DNA from: Elusimicrobiota bacterium
GTDB taxonomy: Bacteria > Elusimicrobiota > Elusimicrobia > FEN-1173
Direction of reading: 5' to 3'
Length of the DNA stretch: 64,000 nt
Assembly (NCBI GenBank): GCA_016706425.1
Contig: JADJJR010000001.1
Location: 682,001 to 746,000 of the forward strand
The position numbers and the translations under genes were made by a program. Of the stretch, positions 47,732 to 55,394 are shown in pieces (the stretch's first letter is position 1; each line of letters begins with the position of its first letter). The notes under the pieces are model-generated. The model was not told the origin of the DNA, did no database searches, and was given only the letters and a program-made list of their open reading frames with translations.

Positions 47732-48307
47732 ATGTTGTTGGACGCGAAGAACAAGGTATTGGGATTGGCTCTTTTGTCGTTGTTGGCGGCCTGCGCGAAG
47801 CCGCCCAAGATGGAAATGGCGGACGCCGAGAACGCTTTGAACGCCGCCGAGCAGGCCGGCGCCGCGGAGTACGCCGATGTGGAATTCGCCGCCGCGCGGG
47901 AGGCCTTCGCCGACGCCCAGGCCAAAATCGAAGCCAAGAATTACAAGGCCGCGCGGGAGGCCGCGATCCTGTCCCGGACCAAAGCCGAGGAAGCCGCCGC
48001 CGCCGTGACGGCCGGCAAGGAAGCGGCCAAAGAGCAATCCGGCCAACTGATTGTGAGCGTCGAGGAAAAGCTGAAGACCATCAAGGAAAGCGCCGCGAAG
48101 GTGAAAGGGGCGGCGGCCAAGGACATCAACGACGCCCTCAAATCGTTCGACGACGCTTGGACCACCGTGAAAGAAGACAATTTGAAGGAAAACTTCGCGA
48201 ACGTCGCGCGGCGATCCGAGGAATTCACGACCCGCGTCGATGAGCTCGCCGCGACGGTGGCCGAAAAGGCCAAGGCCGCTCTGGCCGCCGTGAAAAAGAA
48301 GCGGTAG
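47732..48307 (+). CDS. DUF4398-like helical lipoprotein
   Basis: A 191-residue protein starting after GGAGG at the ATG at 47732. Lipobox: LALLSLLAACAK, lipidated Cys near residue 21. The rest is almost entirely Ala/Lys/Glu-rich helix (AAEQAGAAEYADVEFAAAR, AKIEAKNYKAAREAAILS), the DUF4398-like pattern of periplasmic coiled-coil lipoproteins. It may work with the TPR protein encoded 15 bases downstream. Confidence 0.75.
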   Translation: MLLDAKNKVLGLALLSLLAACAKPPKMEMADAENALNAAEQAGAAEYADVEFAAAREAFADAQAKIEAKNYKAAREAAILSRTKAEEAAAAVTAGKEAAKEQSGQLIVSVEEKLKTIKESAAKVKGAAAKDINDALKSFDDAWTTVKEDNLKENFANVARRSEEFTTRVDELAATVAEKAKAALAAVKKKR

Positions 48308-48322
48308 GGTTTCCTCGCCCCC

Positions 48323-48751
48323 ATGAAAAAGAGCGCCATCGTTTTCCTCGCGGGGGTTTGGGCGGCGAGCGCCCCGGTGGTCGCCGCCGTTCCGGCCACG
48401 TTGGCCGCCGCGGAGGACGCCCTGGCCCGGGGGGATCACCGGACGGCGGAGCGGGCCGCCCGGGCGGCCTTGAAAGCCCAGGGGCCTTCCGCACCGGCCT
48501 ATGTCGTTTTGGGCGAAGCGGCCCTGAATCGCGGACGACGAGCCCGGGCCCGGGGCTATTTCCGACGCGCCCTCAAGAGGGACGGCCGCTGTGCCCCCGC
48601 CTATTGGGGATTGGGCCGCCTGCAGGAAAAACGCGGCCGGCTGGACGAGGCCGCGAACGAATACCGGGCCGCGGTTTTGGCGGACCCGTCGCATACCGCC
48701 GCGACGGAGGCCTTGGCCCGCTTGAAAGACCAGACGGTTTCTTCGGAATGA
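48323..48751 (+). CDS. Exported TPR protein
   Basis: A 142-residue protein with a signal peptide (KKSAIVFLAGVWAASAPVVAA) and three tetratricopeptide units: DALARGDHRTAERAARAALK, LNRGRRARARGYFRRALKR, and KRGRLDEAANEYRAAVLADP. Likely a small periplasmic protein-interaction module co-expressed with the lipoprotein before it. Confidence 0.75.
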   Translation: MKKSAIVFLAGVWAASAPVVAAVPATLAAAEDALARGDHRTAERAARAALKAQGPSAPAYVVLGEAALNRGRRARARGYFRRALKRDGRCAPAYWGLGRLQEKRGRLDEAANEYRAAVLADPSHTAATEALARLKDQTVSSE

Positions 48752-48767
48752 AAGGGGTCCTCACACC

Positions 48768-48851
48768 GCGCGGGTGGTGGAATTGGCAGACACGTAAGCC
48801 TCAGGAGCTTATGGCCGCAAGGCTGTGCAGGTTCAAATCCTGTCCCGCGCA
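48768..48851 (+). tRNA. tRNA-Leu (anticodon CAG)
   Basis: Acceptor arms GCGCGGG and CCCGCGC pair fully, discriminator A. The anticodon stem TAAGC/GCTTA holds loop CTCAGGA, giving anticodon CAG. The long class II variable arm and the T arm (GGTTCAAATCC) are present. CCA is not encoded. Confidence 0.95.
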
Positions 48852-48872
48852 GTGTGAGGATCCCCTCCGAAC

Positions 48873-49331
48873 GTGACGACCGTCGCCCGCAACCGGCGGG
48901 CGCACCACAAATACGCCATTCTGGAAACGTTTGACGGCGGCCTCGCGCTGACGGGGCCGGAAGTCAAATCGGTCCGCGCCGGAGAGCTTCATCTGGAGGA
49001 CGGGTTCGGTCGTGTGGAGAACGGCGAGATCTTCCTTTGGAACGTGCACATCAACCCGTACCGGGCGGGTTCCCTGCACGTGACCCAGGAACCCACGCGC
49101 AAGCGGAAGATCCTCCTCCACAAAACCGAGATCGGACGGATCTTGGGGAAGTTGACGACCAAAGGCTTGACCCTGGTGCCGTTGGAAGTCTATTTTTCAA
49201 AAACGGGTTTCGCGAAGGTGAAGCTCGGCCTCGCCAAGGGGAAAAACGCCCCGGACCAACGCGAGGACCTCAAGCGAAAGGACCTGTCGCGGGAAATGCG
49301 GCGGCAGTTTTCGGGGAAACACCGGGTTTAA
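48873..49331 (+). CDS. smpB: SsrA-binding protein SmpB
   Basis: This 152-residue protein starts at the GTG at 48873. SmpB features: RRAHHKYAILETFDGGLALTG (tmRNA-binding OB fold), PEVKSVRAG, the WNVHINPY strand, RKRKILLHKTEI, and a basic C-terminal tail (KRKDLSREMRRQF). It works with tmRNA in ribosome rescue. ssrA itself is not found in the window. Confidence 0.97.
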   Translation: MTTVARNRRAHHKYAILETFDGGLALTGPEVKSVRAGELHLEDGFGRVENGEIFLWNVHINPYRAGSLHVTQEPTRKRKILLHKTEIGRILGKLTTKGLTLVPLEVYFSKTGFAKVKLGLAKGKNAPDQREDLKRKDLSREMRRQFSGKHRV

Positions 49332-49348
49332 TTTTTGGGGCATCCCGC

Positions 49349-49389
49349 GGAGGGATGGGAGAGCGGGCGCCGTGTGCCAGTGGCACACG
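49349..49389. repeat. Partial tRNA-Ser 5' copy joined to a GTGTGCC palindrome
   Basis: GGAGGGATGGGAGAGCGG (49349-49366) repeats the first 18 bases of the tRNA-Ser gene at 49487-49504; AATTTTTGG also precedes both. A 19-base palindrome-like CGTGTGCC-A-GTGGCACACG unit follows at 49371-49389 and recurs at 61473-61491. It looks like a broken tRNA 5' duplicate. Confidence 0.55.
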
Positions 49390-49486
49390 TTTGGCGCGGG
49401 TCGACAGACCCCGGGTTTGCCTCCTGGCCCGACATTTTCGGGCCGAGGCAAACAATCCGCCGCACGTTATTAGCGTGCCAATTTTT

Positions 49487-49576
49487 GGAGGGATGGGAGA
49501 GCGGTTGAATCCGCCGCACTCGAAATGCGGTAGGGGCGCAAGCTCCTCGTGAGTTCAAATCTCACTCCCTCCGCCA
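49487..49576 (+). tRNA. tRNA-Ser (anticodon CGA), island integration site
   Basis: Acceptor arms GGAGGGA and TCCCTCC pair fully, discriminator G, CCA encoded (49574-49576). The anticodon stem CCGCA/TGCGG holds loop CTCGAAA, anticodon CGA. A long class II variable arm is present. The last bases overlap the end of the 358-bp inverted repeat and the recombinase reading frame on the other strand, marking this as the island boundary. Confidence 0.95.
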
Positions 49577-51150
49577 TATGTGAAACCCCCCTCGGGGGAA
49601 GAAAGGCCCAACGGCGAATCGTCGTTGGGCCTTTCGCTTGTACGGGCGGAGTCGTCCGACAGCGTCCGAGTCGTCGTCCCCGGTCGAAATCCAACCCTCA
49701 AAGCGGTCGAATTCTTTCTATTTCCCGCGCTCCGCGCGGCGGTGGCGGAGTCCAACACCATCGGACTTTTACCGTCGAGCGGACGGGCGGAGTCCCCGTC
49801 CCGCCCGGTCGTCCTCCCCGCGTCAACCTCCGGGGCGGGACCGTCCACAACGAAGTCCACACCGATGCTCTTTTTCGAATAGCGGACCCTTTCGATCCAC
49901 TTCCGAACCAAAAGGGATTTCTCGATTCCGGTTGTGCGCGCACATGCCTTTACAAATGCTTTGAGGTTTTTTTGGAGCAATTCGGGGGTAAAGTTGTAAA
50001 CATCTGGTAGCGGTTCAACACCACTCCCCCTGGGGCGAGTGGTTTGATTTTGATGGGAATTCACCAAGTTTTTCAAATATTCGGTGTCCTCCGAAATCCG
50101 TAGGAGGTTGGAATAGACCGCGTCATGGAGGCGCTCCGCGCCGATTTGGCGGGTGCCGCAAGCGTCCTTTCCACTGTGTCCCACCTTCGAACATCGGTAA
50201 TAGTAGTACTTGTGCCCGTTTTTCTTGAGCTTGCTTGAAAACGCCACGCCCATGACGGAACCACATTCCCCGCATTTGATGATCCCGGCGAAAGGAAGGT
50301 GGGAATGGGTTTCCGTATGGAAGCGGGGCGATTCGGTCATGAGCTTTTGAACGTGGTTGAACAAGTCCTCCGAAATAAGGGGCGGGTGCTGGCCGGGATG
50401 AATTTTCCCCTTATGGACGATCTTCCCGGTGTAGACGTTTTTCCTCAACATTTGCCAAATGGCTGAATCCCCGAAAGGCTTCCCACGGCGGGAGAGAATC
50501 CCCTTTTCCTTAAGCATCCGGAGGATCGCCCGGATGGAGCGGGTTTTGACGTAGGTTTCAAAGATTTGTTTGACGATCTGGTCGCGCGGCGGGTCGATGA
50601 CGAGGGCGGCGTTTTCCGCCTTGTATCCATAAGGAGGTTGGCCGCCATGATAGAGGCCGCGCTTGACCCGCTGGATCACCTTATCTTTCACGCGCTCGGA
50701 AGCGAGCTCCCGCTCGAACTGAGCGAAGGTCAGCATGATGTTGCGAAGGAGACGGCCCGAGGGCGTGGAGGTGTCGAACCGCTCCGTCACCGAAATGAAA
50801 GAAGCCTGATACTTTTCAAGGAATTCGATCATCTGATAGAAGTCGCGGGGGGAGCGGGTTAGACGGTCGATCTTGTAAGTGATGACAAGCTGGATTTGCC
50901 CGGCCCGGATATCATCGATCATCCGTTTGAGGGCCGGGCGGTTCATGTTGGCCCCGGTGAAACCGGGGTCGGAATAGACATTAAAGATTTCAAACCCCTC
51001 CTGGCTGGCGATGAAGGAGCGGATGCGGTCCTCTTGGGCCTCGCAAGAATTGAACTCGACCTCGGCTTGGGCGTCGGTGCTTACGCGGGTGTAGATGGCG
51101 CAACGGGTGATTTTCCGTTCATTTTCCGTCGGGGTGGTTAAAGCTTGCAT
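49555..51150 (-). CDS. Large serine recombinase with a tail encoded by an inverted repeat
   Basis: This 531-residue recombinase has a resolvase domain (residues ~17-165) with catalytic Ser24 in YTRVSTDAQAE, ITYKIDRLTRSPRDF and FAQFERELASERVKD. A recombinase domain follows (GGQPPYGYKA), then a zinc ribbon (CGECGSV and a later YRCSKVGHSGKDAC) and the normal end near ERVRYSKKSIGVDFVVDG. The last ~100 residues are low-complexity Ser/Thr/Arg/Pro, encoded by the left 358-bp repeat; the stop lies inside the tRNA-Ser gene. It starts after TTGGAGG and diverges from an XRE gene. It likely integrates or inverts DNA. Confidence 0.9.
   Translation of the reverse strand: MQALTTPTENERKITRCAIYTRVSTDAQAEVEFNSCEAQEDRIRSFIASQEGFEIFNVYSDPGFTGANMNRPALKRMIDDIRAGQIQLVITYKIDRLTRSPRDFYQMIEFLEKYQASFISVTERFDTSTPSGRLLRNIMLTFAQFERELASERVKDKVIQRVKRGLYHGGQPPYGYKAENAALVIDPPRDQIVKQIFETYVKTRSIRAILRMLKEKGILSRRGKPFGDSAIWQMLRKNVYTGKIVHKGKIHPGQHPPLISEDLFNHVQKLMTESPRFHTETHSHLPFAGIIKCGECGSVMGVAFSSKLKKNGHKYYYYRCSKVGHSGKDACGTRQIGAERLHDAVYSNLLRISEDTEYLKNLVNSHQNQTTRPRGSGVEPLPDVYNFTPELLQKNLKAFVKACARTTGIEKSLLVRKWIERVRYSKKSIGVDFVVDGPAPEVDAGRTTGRDGDSARPLDGKSPMVLDSATAARSAGNRKNSTALRVGFRPGTTTRTLSDDSARTSERPNDDSPLGLSSPEGGFTYGGGSEI
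49572..49929. repeat. Left arm of a perfect 358-bp inverted repeat
   Basis: I compared this arm base by base with the reverse complement of 51816-52173 and found no mismatch. It begins within the CGCCA end of tRNA-Ser and ends inside the recombinase gene. It contains the recombinase tail codons and a hairpin at 49602-49634. Confidence 0.93.
49602..49634. terminator. Hairpin terminator in the left repeat arm (copy in the right arm at 52111-52143)
   Basis: A 12-base stem (AAAGGCCCAACG with CGTTGGGCCTTT) and a 9-base loop. It follows tRNA-Ser and could end transcription from that side; TTT closes the stem on both strands. Confidence 0.55.
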
Positions 51151-51198
51151 AGCGGGCCTCCAATGGTTAGAATCTCAATAGCCTATTATGAACTACAT

Positions 51199-51216
51199 AT
51201 TAGATAATACTCTAAT
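51199..51216. promoter_or_regulatory. Candidate operator between recombinase and XRE gene
   Basis: ATTAGA-TAATAC-TCTAAT is a 6-6-6 inverted repeat in the 84-base AT-rich gap between the divergent genes. A TATATTATACC stretch follows just before the XRE ATG, so the XRE mRNA may be nearly leaderless. It is the expected place for autoregulation. Confidence 0.5.
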
Positions 51217-51234
51217 TTATATTATACCGTCAAG

Positions 51235-51462
51235 ATGAATACCAGCCTTTCGGAAAGCCTTAAGCGGTTGCGGAAGGCCCACGGCCTGACGCAACAAAAG
51301 CTCGCCCAAGAGGCGGGCGTCTCGCTGATCGTCGTCACCAAGGTGGAGCAAGGCTTCACCAAAGATCCCGCCATGTCCTCCCTCGTCAAAATCGCCGATG
51401 TCCTGGGCGTCTCCATTGACGAACTGATCGGGCGGACCGTTCCCCACAAGTCAAAAAATTAA
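51235..51462 (+). CDS. XRE-family HTH regulator of the recombinase
   Basis: A 75-residue single-domain Cro/CI-type protein (SLKRLRKAHGLTQQKLAQEA, GVSLIVVTKVEQG, SSLVKIADVLGVSIDELIG). It is divergent from the recombinase with an 84-base shared regulatory gap, and a strong terminator follows. It likely represses its own gene and the recombinase. Confidence 0.85.
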   Translation: MNTSLSESLKRLRKAHGLTQQKLAQEAGVSLIVVTKVEQGFTKDPAMSSLVKIADVLGVSIDELIGRTVPHKSKN

Positions 51463-51468
51463 ACCATG

Positions 51469-51516
51469 ACAGCCGCGTCAATGGGCCGCCATGTGGCCCG
51501 TTGGCGCGGCTGTTTT
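51469..51516 (+). terminator. Rho-independent terminator after the XRE gene
   Basis: A long stem (ACAGCCGCG, then TCAA and GGGCC, pairing with GGCCC, TTG and CGCGGCTGT) with loop GCCATGT, followed by TTTT. It lies 7 bases after the XRE stop. Confidence 0.85.
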
Positions 51517-51815
51517 AATGGGGCCGTTCTTCAGCCGGGCCGGAAGGCGGGCCGATGAAAGGGGTAAGCGGGCCTCTGGATTTCGGGCGCGAAAAAGGGG
51601 TGGCTTAGCGGGCCTTGGGTTTCCGGGCGCGAAAGCTTTTCCCGCTTTTGACCCTGCTTGGGGCTTTGAATCAGCGTGGGTCACACCTTTTTTATTTTCT
51701 CCTCTTCCCGACGGGGAGAGGCCGGGAGAGAGGTTCCGGCTGTCCCTTCCCCCCAGACGGGGGAAGGGAGGCAGGGAAGGGGGCTCCTCCTGGGGGTGGG
51801 TGTGCGCGCGGTGTT
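51517..51815. other. Spacer between XRE terminator and right repeat arm
   Basis: About 300 bases without a convincing gene. It has two similar GGGCGCGAAA segments near 51585 and 51625 (CTGGATTTCGGGCGCG and TGGGTTTCCGGGCGCG) and, from 51710, a cluster of CCTCTTCCC/GGGGAGAGG inverted units. Confidence 0.6.
51710..51785. repeat. CTCTCCC/GGGAGAG-type dispersed repeat
   Basis: Inverted units (CTCTTCCCGACGGGGAGAG; CCTTCCCCCCAGACGGGGGAAGG) of the kind scattered in many intergenic regions. A related cluster is at 52331-52439. Confidence 0.55.
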
Positions 51816-52173
51816 GGAATCGAGAAATCCCTTTTGGTTCGGAAGTGGATCGAAAGGGTCCGCTATTCGAAAAAGAGCATCGGTGTGGACTTCGTTGTGG
51901 ACGGTCCCGCCCCGGAGGTTGACGCGGGGAGGACGACCGGGCGGGACGGGGACTCCGCCCGTCCGCTCGACGGTAAAAGTCCGATGGTGTTGGACTCCGC
52001 CACCGCCGCGCGGAGCGCGGGAAATAGAAAGAATTCGACCGCTTTGAGGGTTGGATTTCGACCGGGGACGACGACTCGGACGCTGTCGGACGACTCCGCC
52101 CGTACAAGCGAAAGGCCCAACGACGATTCGCCGTTGGGCCTTTCTTCCCCCGAGGGGGGTTTCACATATGGCG
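51816..52173. repeat. Right arm of the perfect 358-bp inverted repeat
   Basis: Reverse complement of 49572-49929. It carries the recombinase tail codons in an open frame on the plus strand that continues to 52316 with a different ending (RNKARLLFPNITHSYWG). The recombinase body is missing here, so it is a repeat arm, not a second gene. Confidence 0.93.
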
Positions 52174-53889
52174 AGATATTTGAAATCCCGCGAAATAAGG
52201 CCCGACTTCTCTTCCCAAATATAACACATAGCTACTGGGGAACCTATCGTCAAACCGGGCAATACTACCTCCGCCCTTCTAAATTGTCGGTTGATGATGA
52301 ACTCACGACCATATAGCGCCCCTTGGGTTGCCGTTCCCCTCGCCCGCGTGCGGGAGAGGGTGCCCGGACGGGGCCGGAGAGGGCGGACGTTTCCCTCGCC
52401 CCTTGGGAGAGGGTGGCCGAAGGCCGGGTGAGGGGCCGAATTTTCCGTCGGGAATTCATCCTTCACCTTTCAATAATGAATTTGTGACGGTTATACCCGC
52501 CGCCTTCCAGCGCGGGACACACCGCGCCGCGTCGTCTTCGCTGATCACCATGACGAGAAGGGACGGCGTTCCGCGCCTCGCGTTCCCGTCGGTCACATCG
52601 CCGCATCGTCGTCACTGGCGAAGTGTGACGAGAGGATGGACAACGCCGCCGCGTCCCGTTGTCCATCCGACATCCCGCCGCGTCGTCGTCCCTGAGTGGC
52701 GGCGTCATCGTTGGCGGGGACAGCACCCGCCGCCATGTCACGGCGGGAAGGAATCCACAGCCACACGCCGACATGATCCCGCCGCCCGTCCTCGTCGTCC
52801 CGCCGGATGGATGGACACCGCCGCCGGGCTTCGTCTTTGTCCCGGCCGGAGGGATAACGGCCCCGGCTGTCGTCCCCTGGAAAACCGGAAGCCACCGCCG
52901 CCGGGAGAAAACCCCCGCCCTGTTTCGTGAATCGGGGACCGGGGATCGTGATCCGGCCGCGTGGGGATGATCCCGCCCGGTGTCGTTTTCCCGACGGATG
53001 GACGCCGCCCGCCGCGAAAACCAGAAGAAGCCACCCCCCGGAAAGAAGCGAGTCCCGCGCCCGGAAAGAAAACCCGGGCGCTTGAACATGGCCGGGGAAA
53101 AGGCGGGGCGACCGTGGCGCTCCGCCGGAAAACCCCGGCGCTGTGTCGCTGGCGGGGGAAGGGGATCATCGCCCGGGCGCTCGGACAGAAACCCCCGCCC
53201 TGTGTCGTCCGGGGGAGAGACGGGGGCGCGGCCCGGCCCGGCACGAGAGACGTGCGCCGGTCCAGGCCGCTCGGTCGTCGCTGACGGTTAAACGTCCGGT
53301 CCGGCGGAGTGACGGCACCCGCTCCGGCCTTCGGAGAAAAACCGCACCGGCCGCCGCCACGAAAAACGGGCGGCGTCGGCCGGTGCCCCGCTTCCCTCGC
53401 CGCGTCGGCGGCAGAGAACGCCGCCGCCGCACCTCGGCCCGCTGTGCTGGCGGACGGACGCCCGGCGCGCCGCACGAAAAACTTGCGCGGCGCACCTCCT
53501 CGGGGCGACTGTTTCGTTTCCGCTCCGGTCTTCGGCCAAACCAAACCACCCCCCCGCAGAGTGTCGCCCTCCCGGACTTGACCCGCCGTCGCCCGGTGCA
53601 GGTCACGCCCCCGCCCGCCGTTGGCGGGCCCGCTGTCCGGGCCGGGGGGCCGGGTCGTTGGCCGGTGGCCTTTTGGGGGGGCGCGCGCACATAGGCCTTA
53701 CCCTTCCTTTTATGATTTCCTTCAAATGGCGTCCGTCGTTGGGGGGCTTGGGCTCACCTCGCGGGAGCCAGGCCCCCCGCCTTTGGACATCCTTTAAAGG
53801 CGGTCTTGCGTGGCCATGAGGTTCGGCCGCCAAGTCCGCCGGGTTTTCCCGCCGCCGGGAGAGATTCCCCCTTCCGGCGGCGGGCGCGA
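52174..53889. other. GC-rich, hairpin-dense stretch without a convincing gene
   Basis: A CTCTCCC/GGGAGAG-type repeat (52331-52439) is followed by ~1.2 kb of very GC-rich sequence (52490-53700). It has a strong stem GGATGGACAACG/CGTTGTCCATCC (52634-52670), three loosely spaced CGCCGC-TCGTCGTC units (52525-52690), and repeated ACCCCCGCCCTGT-type phrases near 52910, 53130 and 53190. Frames on both strands read as Arg/Pro/Gly/Ala-rich low complexity with no domain. Nothing clear is seen from 53700 to 53889. Confidence 0.6.
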
Positions 53890-54084
53890 TTATTCCGACC
53901 AACCAACGATTTTGACCTGATGACCATCGATCCATGTTTTCCCATGTCCAGCCGTGGGTTCGATGAGGTAGTCCACCGCGTTTGGCTTCGGACGCACGTC
54001 CCGGATGATGACGGAGACTTCCAAGCCTCCTGTCTGAATCATGCCCTCTCGCCCAACTGCCCGCTGCTCGTCGCTCAAAGACAT
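53890..54084 (-). CDS. Small protein of unknown function
   Basis: A 64-residue frame starting at the ATG at 54084, five bases after GAGGAGG. It reads as a small beta-rich protein (LEVSVIIRDVRPKPNAVDYL, HGKTWIDGHQVKIVGWSE). An upstream ATG would add 17 residues, but the ribosome site favours this start. It is divergent from the XRE gene of the defence block and may be a leftover of the island. Confidence 0.55.
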   Translation of the reverse strand: MSLSDEQRAVGREGMIQTGGLEVSVIIRDVRPKPNAVDYLIEPTAGHGKTWIDGHQVKIVGWSE

Positions 54085-54161
54085 TTTAGCCTCCTCGGTA
54101 AAACCCTTATTACATTCCAATTTGGCATATGACATTATGGAAACTATCTTATCAGAACACT

Positions 54162-54383
54162 ATGAAAAAGACTATCTATTCGCGGGAACATAAAGGATTG
54201 ATCGCCCGGCTTAAGAAGGCACGGGAAGCTGCGGGACTTCAACAACAGGATGTCGCCCGACTGTTGAAGCGTACCCAGTCTTATGTGTCAAAACTCGAAT
54301 CTGGGCAGCGCCGGGTTGACGTAGTCCAGCTTAAAACGCTGGCAAGAATTTATAAGAAGCCTTTAGAACACTTCATTGGATAA
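54162..54383 (+). CDS. XRE-family HTH regulator of the defence block
   Basis: A 73-residue Cro/CI-type protein: HKGLIARLKKAREAAGLQQQ, DVARLLKRTQSYVSKLESGQ, VDVVQLKTLARIYKKPLEHF. The ATG at 54162 gives a compact start. It lies 24 bases before hamA on the same strand, a usual layout for a regulator controlling a phage-defence operon. GC content is lower from here on. Confidence 0.85.
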   Translation: MKKTIYSREHKGLIARLKKAREAAGLQQQDVARLLKRTQSYVSKLESGQRRVDVVQLKTLARIYKKPLEHFIG

Positions 54384-54407
54384 AAGACCTTATTCTCAGG
54401 TTATCAC

Positions 54408-55394
54408 ATGACCACTACCACCCTTTCCCCCGGACTCAAAGAAGCCTTTGATAAACTAGTTCGAGGAACACCTGAAGACATAAAGGCCTATCTCACAAAC
54501 ATCGAAACATCCCTACCGTTAGCCGGCACAAAGGCCAATATTCATTGCCATACCATCGCACTGGACGGTCAGAAATTCCCCCGGATTAAAGATTTGGCCA
54601 AGTTCCTTTCTTTTAAAATCATCGATTATTCCATCCCCAGAAAAGAGATCGATCGTGCGAAAGAACACTTGACCAAGACAGGATCAGCAGCAAAAGTTGC
54701 CGAGCTTCAAAAGAAAGCCGCCTCACTTTTCTCTAGCTTGGAGAAAAGTGGGGAGGGTGGTGAGCTGCTCTTGTATCTTCTGGTCGAATATTTTCTTCAA
54801 CTCCCACAAGTGATGTGTAAGATGCCACTAAAGACAAATTCAGAAGTCCACTACCACGGTATTGATGGCATCCATGCATCCGTGGATAAGGACACAAATA
54901 ATCTCGCGCTCTATTGGGGGGAATCGAAGCTCTATAAAGACGTGAATGCCGCGATATCTGCCTGCATTTCTAGTATCCAACCTTTCCTTGTTCCGAAAGG
55001 AGGCTCGGGCGATCCACGCGAAAGGGACCTTCAGCTCATGCGGGACAACCTGGACCTAAGTGACCCGGCACTTGAGACCGCCCTATTCAAGTATCTTGAC
55101 CCTGACGATCCTATGTATAAGAAACTTGAGTACCGGGGCGCCTGCCTCATTGGATTCGATCACAAGGCATATCCCAATACTCCGAATTCAAAGACTGAAG
55201 AGGTTGTTTGTGCGGAAATAAAAACGGGTCTTGCCGATCAAATTGCCTTTCTAAAAGAGCAAGCAATCTCTGCCTCCCTTGCCTCCTTTTCTCTCGAAGT
55301 TTTTTTCGTCCCGTTTCCGTCCGTTCAGGAATTTCGTGACGCCTTTGCTGAGGAGATAGGGACGCGTGAGCCTCCAAGATCGCCTTCTAAATAG
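54408..55394 (+). CDS. hamA: Hachiman effector nuclease HamA (DUF1837)
   Basis: This 328-residue protein matches the DUF1837/HamA family, the effector of the Hachiman anti-phage system. The nuclease-like core reads GELLLYLLVEYFLQLPQVMC (Glu119 onwards), then HGIDGIHA (Asp153) and LYWGESKLYKDV (Glu172-x-Lys174), a PD-(D/E)xK-type order. In characterised systems HamA is held inactive by the HamB helicase and degrades DNA when damage or phage DNA is sensed. It overlaps hamB by 29 bases. Identification is by motif order and partner gene. Confidence 0.9.
   Translation: MTTTTLSPGLKEAFDKLVRGTPEDIKAYLTNIETSLPLAGTKANIHCHTIALDGQKFPRIKDLAKFLSFKIIDYSIPRKEIDRAKEHLTKTGSAAKVAELQKKAASLFSSLEKSGEGGELLLYLLVEYFLQLPQVMCKMPLKTNSEVHYHGIDGIHASVDKDTNNLALYWGESKLYKDVNAAISACISSIQPFLVPKGGSGDPRERDLQLMRDNLDLSDPALETALFKYLDPDDPMYKKLEYRGACLIGFDHKAYPNTPNSKTEEVVCAEIKTGLADQIAFLKEQAISASLASFSLEVFFVPFPSVQEFRDAFAEEIGTREPPRSPSK

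Noticed and set aside
51615..52316. Plus-strand frame containing recombinase tail sequence
   Set aside because: It is the right arm of the inverted repeat and lacks every catalytic part of the recombinase.
52500..53300. Possible CRISPR array in the GC-rich block
   Set aside because: The repeated phrases differ in length, spacing and sequence; no constant repeat with unique spacers and no cas genes in the window.
52738..53544. 268-residue minus-strand frame in the GC-rich block
   Set aside because: Arg/Pro/Gly repeats that mirror the DNA composition; no ribosome site, no domain.
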